Below are positions 59,632-64,000 of a DNA stretch of 64,000 nucleotides, piece after piece. The position numbers and the translations under genes are program-made. Positions within the stretch are counted from its first letter, which is position 1. Each line of letters starts with the position of its first letter. Source of the stretch: an uncultured Lachnospiraceae bacterium (GTDB lineage Bacteria; Bacillota; Clostridia; Lachnospirales; Lachnospiraceae); NCBI GenBank assembly GCA_910588655.1, contig CAJUPJ010000006.1:62001-126000 (forward strand). The letters run 5' to 3'. The notes beneath the pieces were generated by a model. It did not search any database and was not told where the DNA came from. It was given only the letters and a program-made list of their open reading frames with translations.

Positions 59632-60315
59632 TTACTTGCCAAGGCTTGCTTTTAGTGCTGCAAGTTCATCCTCTATATCAGAATTAGTGCCTGGGGCACT
59701 GTCATATTTGGCTTTAAGGTCATCTATTTCGTCATGTCCTGCATTATTAAGCTGTGCCATTGCATTTGCTTTGTCAAGCATCTGGTCTGCTTTTTCTTCC
59801 ATGCGTTCAAAAGCACTGATTGAGCTGTTTGCGCCATTGGAGCTTGAGACCATTTCATTAATATGTTCCTGTGTGCGCGCAATATTCATTTTGGCTTTAA
59901 TAGAGTGGCGCTTTTCTTCAAGTTTTGAGATATCTTTTACAAGTTTGTCATTCATTGCACGCATGTTTTCTGAATTAGCATGTGCAGCGTCATATATCTG
60001 CTGTAGTTCAGCCTGTTTGGCAACAAGTGTCTGTTTCTTCTCAAGAAACAGCCTTGCATCACTGTCATTGCCTGCTGAAACAGCTTTAGCAGCATAGTTT
60101 TGTATTTTAGTGATTTCATCTTTACATTCATCAAGTTTTCTTTTTGCACGCTGTTCATCTGCCATAATAGCGGCGGTTTCTGATTTTACTTTGCCAAGGT
60201 CGCTGTTTAAATTACGAAGGCACTGGTCAATCATTTTTTCAGGGTCTTCTGCTTTGTCAAGAAGTGCATTGATATTTGAAGACATAATATCTTTAAAACG
60301 TGTTAAAATTCCCAT
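59632..60315 (-). CDS. pspA: PspA/IM30-family protein
   Basis: A 227-residue, almost wholly alpha-helical coiled-coil protein: MGILTRFKDIMSSNINALLDKAEDPEKMIDQCLRNL at the start, then long Lys/Glu/Ala-rich helices with QEHINEMVSS in the hairpin. These are ESCRT-III-like membrane-remodelling proteins that polymerise on damaged membrane. It is the first gene of the operon; AGGAGG lies just upstream of its ATG on the minus strand, and a foldback element lies about 120 bases further upstream. Bacillus PspA (YdjF) is the closest functional analogue. Confidence 0.92.
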   Translation of the reverse strand: MGILTRFKDIMSSNINALLDKAEDPEKMIDQCLRNLNSDLGKVKSETAAIMADEQRAKRKLDECKDEITKIQNYAAKAVSAGNDSDARLFLEKKQTLVAKQAELQQIYDAAHANSENMRAMNDKLVKDISKLEEKRHSIKAKMNIARTQEHINEMVSSSNGANSSISAFERMEEKADQMLDKANAMAQLNNAGHDEIDDLKAKYDSAPGTNSDIEDELAALKASLGK

Positions 60316-60435
60316 AAGTTCCTCCTTTTCTTACTAGATATGGCATATGCCATATAATATTTTACGGGTCTGTTAATATTGTTGCAACTATTATTTATTG
60401 TAAAATTTTTTGTTTCAAATGTCAAGGGTAAATTG

Positions 60436-60802
60436 ATAATTTCCAGTTATCTTGTATTTGTGTTTATGTGGACTAGTGGGCGGACGGTTTCTGTGCCAGA
60501 GCCAGAATATTCCGTACAGGAGTACGCTTCTGCTACGGTACAATCTCATTAAGTCCAGAAAAGATGTTTAAAAATTACATATATTGGGTCTGCTGGCAAA
60601 TCCAAAGTGCCTTCCATGAAAAAAACACATTTGGAATTTGCCAGCAATCTACACTTTGGTAATTTATAAAAATATCTTTACATAAATTCTTAACTAAATG
60701 ACATTGCGCTGCATGGCTTAAAGTACCCCCTTTAATGGAATATTCTGGCTCTGGCACTGGCAGAAACCGTCCGTTTTTACAAAAACATAAGACAACTATA
60801 AA
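60436..60802. repeat. Foldback element, longest copy with an extended palindromic core
   Basis: Begins ATAATTTCCAGTTATCTTGT (60436) and ends near ACATAAGACAACTATAAA. It contains GGACGGTTTCTGTGCCAGA (from 60483), GTACGCTTCTGCTACGG and, on the right, GGCTTAAAGTACCCCC (from 60718), all shared with the copy at 36761. The core is its own: TGCTGGCAAAT (60591-60601) pairs with ATTTGCCAGCA (60636-60646), with further pairing outward to about 60545 and 60700. It lies between divergent operons and ends just before the rpsF promoter. Confidence 0.82.
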
Positions 60803-60809
60803 AAAATAC

Positions 60810-60838
60810 TTGCATAAAATGTTAATTTATGCTAGAGT
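60810..60838 (+). promoter_or_regulatory. Promoter of the rpsF-ssb-rpsR operon
   Basis: TTGCAT (60810-60815) and TAGAGT (60833-60838) are separated by 17 bases, giving a leader of about 130 bases to rpsF. Other A/T-rich hexamers are nearby, so this is the best guess rather than certain. Confidence 0.5.
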
Positions 60839-60904
60839 ATTTGATTGTGATACGTTAAATTTCCTTGTTTTTCCCTGTTAGGACATACTGTGTTATAAAA
60901 CACA

Positions 60905-60958
60905 ATGGTTCTGGTTATCACACAGGGCCAGAGTCATGGGAAGAGCCAGAGACCAGAA
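60905..60958 (+). promoter_or_regulatory. Possible S6:S18-binding leader of rpsF
   Basis: GGTTCTGG near 60905 and CCAGAAGG near 60952 can close a stem that encloses an inner CTGG...CCAG hairpin, just before the ribosome site. Many bacteria carry an rpsF leader bound by the S6:S18 pair for feedback control; the place and the nested stem fit, but I could not verify the conserved loop. Confidence 0.4.
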
Positions 60959-60974
60959 GGAGGTACAGACAGCT

Positions 60975-61262
60975 ATGAATAAATATGAGTTAGCGTTAGT
61001 TGTCGATGCTAAGATTGAAGATGAAGTAAGAGCAGCAACTGTCGAAAAGGCAAAAGATTATGTAACAAAGGCCGGCGGCAGCATTACAAATGTTGAGGAA
61101 TGGGGCAAGAAGAAACTTGCTTATGAAATCAGGCATATGAAAGAAGGCTTTTACTACTTTATCCAGTTTGATGCAGAACCTGAAGTGCCAGGTAAGGTTG
61201 AGCAGGTTGTACGCATTATGGATAATGTACTCAGATATTTATGCGTCAGACAGGAAGCATAA
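60975..61262 (+). CDS. rpsF: 30S ribosomal protein S6
   Basis: A 95-residue protein of the small subunit platform. MNKYELALVVDAKIEDEVRA opens it, and ITNVEEWGKKKLAYEIRHMKEGFYYFIQFDAE and the final VRIMDNVLRYLCVR follow the S6 pattern. The start at 60975 follows AAGGAGGTAC; an earlier in-frame ATG at 60936 adds 13 residues not seen in S6. First gene of the classic rpsF-ssb-rpsR operon, in which single-strand-binding protein and S18 follow. Confidence 0.96.
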   Translation: MNKYELALVVDAKIEDEVRAATVEKAKDYVTKAGGSITNVEEWGKKKLAYEIRHMKEGFYYFIQFDAEPEVPGKVEQVVRIMDNVLRYLCVRQEA

Positions 61263-61284
61263 GAAAGGTAAGGTGTTTCCTTAT

Positions 61285-61746
61285 ATGAATAAGGTTATTT
61301 TAGTAGGACGTCTGACACGTGACCCTGATATACGGTATTCTTCAGGAGAAACACAGACAGCGGTAGCAAGATATACACTTGCAGTAGACCGCAGGTTTAA
61401 ACGCCAGGGTGATGACCAGACCGCAGATTTTATCAGTTGTGTTGTGTTTGGAAAAGGAGCAGAATTTGCTGAAAATTATCTTCACCAGGGTATAAAAATC
61501 GGAGTAACAGGCCGTATACAGACAGGCAGTTACACTAATAAGGATGGACAGAAGGTTTATACTACAGATGTTGTAGTTGAGGAACAGGAATTTGTTGAGA
61601 GCAAAGCAGCACAGGCAGCAGCAATGCCAACTGGCGGGTACCAGCAGGCAGCAGCACCAGCAAGACCTGAACCAGCACAGGCAGCAGGGGATGGCTTTAT
61701 GAATATTCCTGATGCTATTGAGGAAGAACTGCCATTTAAGTGTTAA
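61285..61746 (+). CDS. ssb: Single-stranded DNA-binding protein
   Basis: A 153-residue protein that coats single-stranded DNA in replication and repair. The OB-fold (1-110) begins MNKVILVGRLTRDPDIRYSSG and has VARYTLAVDRRF, ADFISCVVFGKGAEFAENYL and VTGRIQTGSYTN. A Gln/Ala/Pro-rich linker leads to an acidic tip ending EEELPFKC, where LPF is the partner-binding motif, here followed by Lys-Cys rather than ending in Phe, a small oddity. The start at 61285 is 22 bases after rpsF; the longer frame upstream overlaps rpsF and is not used. Confidence 0.95.
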   Translation: MNKVILVGRLTRDPDIRYSSGETQTAVARYTLAVDRRFKRQGDDQTADFISCVVFGKGAEFAENYLHQGIKIGVTGRIQTGSYTNKDGQKVYTTDVVVEEQEFVESKAAQAAAMPTGGYQQAAAPARPEPAQAAGDGFMNIPDAIEEELPFKC

Positions 61747-61777
61747 TTACCATTAAATAATTAAAGGAGGTTTAGAC

Positions 61778-62038
61778 ATGGCTTACAATAAAGGCGATAA
61801 AGAAGGCGCAAGAAGAAGACCTGCCCGCAGAAGAAAGAAAGTATGTGCTTTCTGTGCGGATAAAGAGCATGATATAGTTGATTATAAAGATGTTAATAAA
61901 TTAAAGAGATATGTATCAGAAAGAGGCAAAATCCTTCCTAGAAGGATTACAGGAAACTGTGCAAAGCACCAGAGGGCTTTAACAGTTGCTGTTAAACGTG
62001 CACGCCATGTGGCAATTATGCCTTATACAACTGATTAA
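61778..62038 (+). CDS. rpsR: 30S ribosomal protein S18
   Basis: An 86-residue basic ribosomal protein that partners S6. [20 protein letters not shown] near the start is typical, with the CxxC pair of a zinc-type S18. [43 protein letters not shown] is the S18 core. AAAGGAGG precedes the ATG. Last gene of the operon, followed by a strong terminator. Confidence 0.97.
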   Translation: MAYNKGDKEGARRRPARRRKKVCAFCADKEHDIVDYKDVNKLKRYVSERGKILPRRITGNCAKHQRALTVAVKRARHVAIMPYTTD

Positions 62039-62070
62039 TATATTCTGGCAATTCCAAGTGCAGATTTAGT

Positions 62071-62109
62071 AAAACAACAGTTCTGTTATATAATGGGACT
62101 GTTGTTTTT
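62071..62109 (+). terminator. Rho-independent terminator of the rpsF operon
   Basis: AAACAACAGTTC pairs with GACTGTTGTTT (to 62106) with one G-T pair, followed by TTTTT. Confidence 0.9.
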
Positions 62110-62205
62110 GTCTAAGGATAATAAAGATATACTTTGTATATTTTATAAAGTCCATGTAAAATAAAAAAAGAAACGCCTGGAGAAGCGTTTCTTAAAGGAG
62201 AAGGT

Positions 62206-62298
62206 ATGAAAAAATTTAAGCACTTATCAAATGTTTTTGTTTCATTTGATAGGTATATTATATTCAAGGTTTGTGAATTACAAATGTGTAAGCTGTGA
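62206..62298 (+). CDS. 30-residue peptide frame inside a run of hairpins
   Basis: ATG at 62206 follows AAAGGAGAAGG, a near-ideal ribosome site, and the frame codes a basic-aromatic peptide (MKKFKHLSNVFVSFDRYIIF, then a short tail with two Cys). A perfect 9-bp hairpin (AAGAAACGC/GCGTTTCTT, 62168-62193) ends just before the ribosome site, and a second perfect 9-bp hairpin (TATCAAATG/CATTTGATA, 62225-62251) lies inside the frame. The region between the rpsF terminator and the ABC genes holds nothing else. It may be a small regulated peptide or a structured RNA. No homologue is known to me. Confidence 0.4.
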   Translation: MKKFKHLSNVFVSFDRYIIFKVCELQMCKL

Positions 62299-62380
62299 AT
62301 AAAGTGTAAACATATTGTAAAAATAGTTTTAAGTACCAGATGCAGCAAGGATAAATACCTTTTGCCACAGCATCATATTA

Positions 62381-63019
62381 TTAAGCTATATCTGTTTTTT
62401 TATAAAAATATACAGATATATAAGCAGATATAAGCAGTATAATTATAGATGAAAGAAACAATGTACTGTAAATAAGGAGCGGCGGGATATATGGAATAAC
62501 TACAGGGGTTGTTTTGGCTGTTTTAAGCATTACAGGTGTGATTACAGGTGAAAACATAATTATTCCAAGTATGGCAAGCCTGGTTTTTTCGTAGCCGAAT
62601 TTATATTGTATGGGAAGGTATATTCCTATAAAAACAGAAATTACAAAAAACATAATTAAAAGCAGCTTGATATCTAATCCTCCAAAAGCAGGGATAAATA
62701 ATGTTTCAATTGCAAATACAATACAGCAGAATGTGTAAACTGCTATACAGAAGATGTATTTGGACAGTACAATTATTTTTCGGGGGAAAGGGGCTGTACA
62801 CAGTAACATTGCTGCTTTGGGATATTGGTATTCTTTAAGGGATACGTTTTGTATAAGCATAAGGACTGTAAAAACAGCAGACAGTATAAAGCCAGGCGTC
62901 CCTTTGTATTCAGGCATACGTAAGTATATATATGGGGGCATGGCAGCAGCGGCAAAAAACATAAAATACACATATTTTTTTGAAATTATAAAATCTTTTT
63001 TAACAAGGTTAAATAACAT
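62381..63019 (-). CDS. ABC-2 type membrane permease
   Basis: A 212-residue protein with six membrane helices; MLFNLVKKDFIISKKYVYFM is the usual amphipathic start of ABC-2 permeases of the YtrC/YhcI kind. The start at 63019 follows AAAGGAGGGG on the minus strand; the longer frame to 63076 lies within the ATPase gene and lacks a site. Its start overlaps the end of the ATPase gene by 11 bases. With the ATPase and a GntR regulator it makes a typical GntR-ABC unit, thought to respond to envelope stress. The substrate is unknown. Confidence 0.83.
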   Translation of the reverse strand: MLFNLVKKDFIISKKYVYFMFFAAAAMPPYIYLRMPEYKGTPGFILSAVFTVLMLIQNVSLKEYQYPKAAMLLCTAPFPRKIIVLSKYIFCIAVYTFCCIVFAIETLFIPAFGGLDIKLLLIMFFVISVFIGIYLPIQYKFGYEKTRLAILGIIMFSPVITPVMLKTAKTTPVVIPYIPPLLIYSTLFLSSIIILLISAYISVYFYKKTDIA

Positions 63020-63878
63020 TATTATCCCCTCCTTTGATATTCGCAAGCATAATATCTTCAACAGATGGCCTTTCAATTATGGCATCTGGGATATAGTGCT
63101 TTACTTTTTCAGCATGTTTTGTAATTCCTGTAAATCCAAATTCATTTTTGGATATTTTTAAGAAAAGCCCATATGTCTGGCTGTTAAGTGAACTGGTATC
63201 CCCTTTGGCAATTCTGTAAGTGTCTAAAAGTGTATCTTTATCTTCCTGGAAAATAATATTGCCGTTATCAATCATAATAAGCATGTCGGCAATTTTATCA
63301 AGGTCAGAAGTGATGTGGGTGGAGAAAAGGACTCCCTTGCCGCCATTGTCCATATAATCTGCAAGAGTATCAATTAACTGGCTTCTGGTTAAAGGGTCAA
63401 GCCCGTTTGAGGGTTCATCCATAACCAGCATTTCTGCTTTGTGGGAGAGCGCAAGGGTAAGTGCGTATTTCATTCTCATTCCTTTGGAAAGTGTGCCTGT
63501 TTTTTGTGCAGGGTTTAATGAAAACATATCCATATACCGTTTATAATCTTTTTCAGACCATGAATTATAAGCAGAAGAAACCAGATTTTTCATTTCGCCC
63601 AGTGTAAGGTCTTCATAAAACCCTCCATCTTCTAAAACAATGCCAAGACGGTTTTTAACCTGGCTTTCATTTTTATCCATGTCAAGCCCGAAGAAACTTA
63701 TATTGCCTGATGTCCTGCCAGCCAGCCCCAGGATAGTACGCAATGTTGTTGTTTTGCCTGCGCCATTGTTTCCAATAAATCCTGCTATACACCCTCCTGG
63801 AATGGAAAATGTTATATTGTTAAGTGAGAAATTGTTATATGATTTGGTTAAACCGGTAACTTCTAAAATATTGTTCAT
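63009..63878 (-). CDS. ABC transporter ATP-binding protein (YtrB-like)
   Basis: A 289-residue ATPase with GFIGNNGAGKTTTLRTILGL (Walker A), LSKGMRMKYALTLAL (signature with K-G-M rather than G-G-Q, common in this drug/lantibiotic subfamily), MLVMDEPSNGLDPLTRSQL (Walker B) and FSTHITSDLDKIAD (switch His). A C-terminal region of about 70 residues follows the ATPase core. GGAGGAGG precedes the ATG. It pairs with the ABC-2 permease downstream and follows a GntR regulator, which likely represses the unit. Confidence 0.92.
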   Translation of the reverse strand: MNNILEVTGLTKSYNNFSLNNITFSIPGGCIAGFIGNNGAGKTTTLRTILGLAGRTSGNISFFGLDMDKNESQVKNRLGIVLEDGGFYEDLTLGEMKNLVSSAYNSWSEKDYKRYMDMFSLNPAQKTGTLSKGMRMKYALTLALSHKAEMLVMDEPSNGLDPLTRSQLIDTLADYMDNGGKGVLFSTHITSDLDKIADMLIMIDNGNIIFQEDKDTLLDTYRIAKGDTSSLNSQTYGLFLKISKNEFGFTGITKHAEKVKHYIPDAIIERPSVEDIMLANIKGGDNNVI

Positions 63879-63914
63879 TTTAATCCTCCTCCATTCTTGC
63901 CAAAGCCTGCGGAA

Positions 63915-64000
63915 CTAATCTTCTTCATATAAAATATCCATCATTGCATTAAGTTCTTCTTTACTGATTTTAAGGGATTTTGCTGTATGTAGCATATCAA
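63915..64000 (-). CDS. GntR-family regulator, C-terminal end
   Basis: Only the last 27 codons are in the window: DMLHTAKSLKISKEELNAMM followed by DILYEED. This matches the end of YtrA-type GntR regulators, in which the short tail forms the dimer contact after the winged helix. It precedes the ATPase gene by 36 bases. The DNA-binding domain lies beyond the window edge. Confidence 0.7.
   Translation of the reverse strand, partial: DMLHTAKSLKISKEELNAMMDILYEED

Noticed and set aside
1..64000. Search by eye for tRNA, rRNA and known riboswitches
   Set aside because: No cloverleaf with a CCA end, no rRNA stretch and no T-box, TPP, SAM or similar consensus was recognised in the intergenic gaps; a covariance-model scan would be decisive.

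Overview
The window is AT-rich DNA from a low-GC, anaerobic, Gram-positive bacterium of the Clostridia, most likely a Lachnospiraceae member. Supporting signs are the class III (glycyl-radical) ribonucleotide reductase, SpoVT and a CotS-like protein, ATP-dependent PEP carboxykinase next to glycogen enzymes, surface proteins with long Pro-Thr-Lys linkers, GHKL/LytTR signalling, and heavy use of AGG and ATA codons. No rRNA, tRNA or CRISPR array was seen. Genus and species cannot be set from the sequence alone.

Layout. 1-1.3 kb: end of nadB, then nadC. 1.3-5.4 kb: a secreted CAP/leucine-rich-repeat protein and a three-gene membrane unit. 5.4-9.3 kb: a sugar kinase/isomerase pair and an orphan cheD. 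9.9-12.5 kb: a GHKL histidine kinase, an 18-residue peptide gene with a strong ribosome site, and a LytTR regulator. 12.6-15.4 kb: DUF4846, AIM24-like and HD-domain proteins. About 15.5 kb: a compact type I toxin-antitoxin locus. 16.3-21.4 kb: an FtsX-type ABC transporter with its two-component system. 21.4-23.7 kb: nrdD with two candidate NrdR boxes. 25.4-34.4 kb: membrane protein, pckA, CotS-like kinase, PEGA lipoprotein, phosphoglucomutase, glgB. 34.5-36.6 kb: a GH25 lysozyme. 37.4-39 kb: a PadR/DUF2812 module. 39.2-47.1 kb: DUF362 protein, an unusual RND pump with a long coiled-coil insertion, spoVT and a TSUP permease.

The most interesting region is 47.7-55.6 kb. It reads as one co-directional cluster: response regulator, Bce-type histidine kinase, Bce-type permease, radical SAM/SPASM peptide maturase, two tiny Cys-containing precursor peptides that share a motif, an ABC exporter without a peptidase domain, and the Bce-type ATPase. 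This is the layout of a radical-SAM RiPP (ribosomally made, modified peptide) with sensing, immunity, maturation and export. One precursor carries eight consecutive lysines. Downstream lie the remains of a LacI regulator and other decayed genes.

56.8-60.3 kb holds a pspA-ydjGHI-like membrane-stress operon, 60.9-62.0 kb the rpsF-ssb-rpsR operon, and 62.4-64 kb an ABC transporter behind the end of a GntR regulator.

Scattered through the intergenic spaces is a family of nested palindromic (foldback) elements. Their arms are conserved, but the four larger copies each have their own palindromic core. The best copy, at 36761-37051, has perfect 19-bp terminal inverted repeats and a perfect 20-bp inner inverted repeat.
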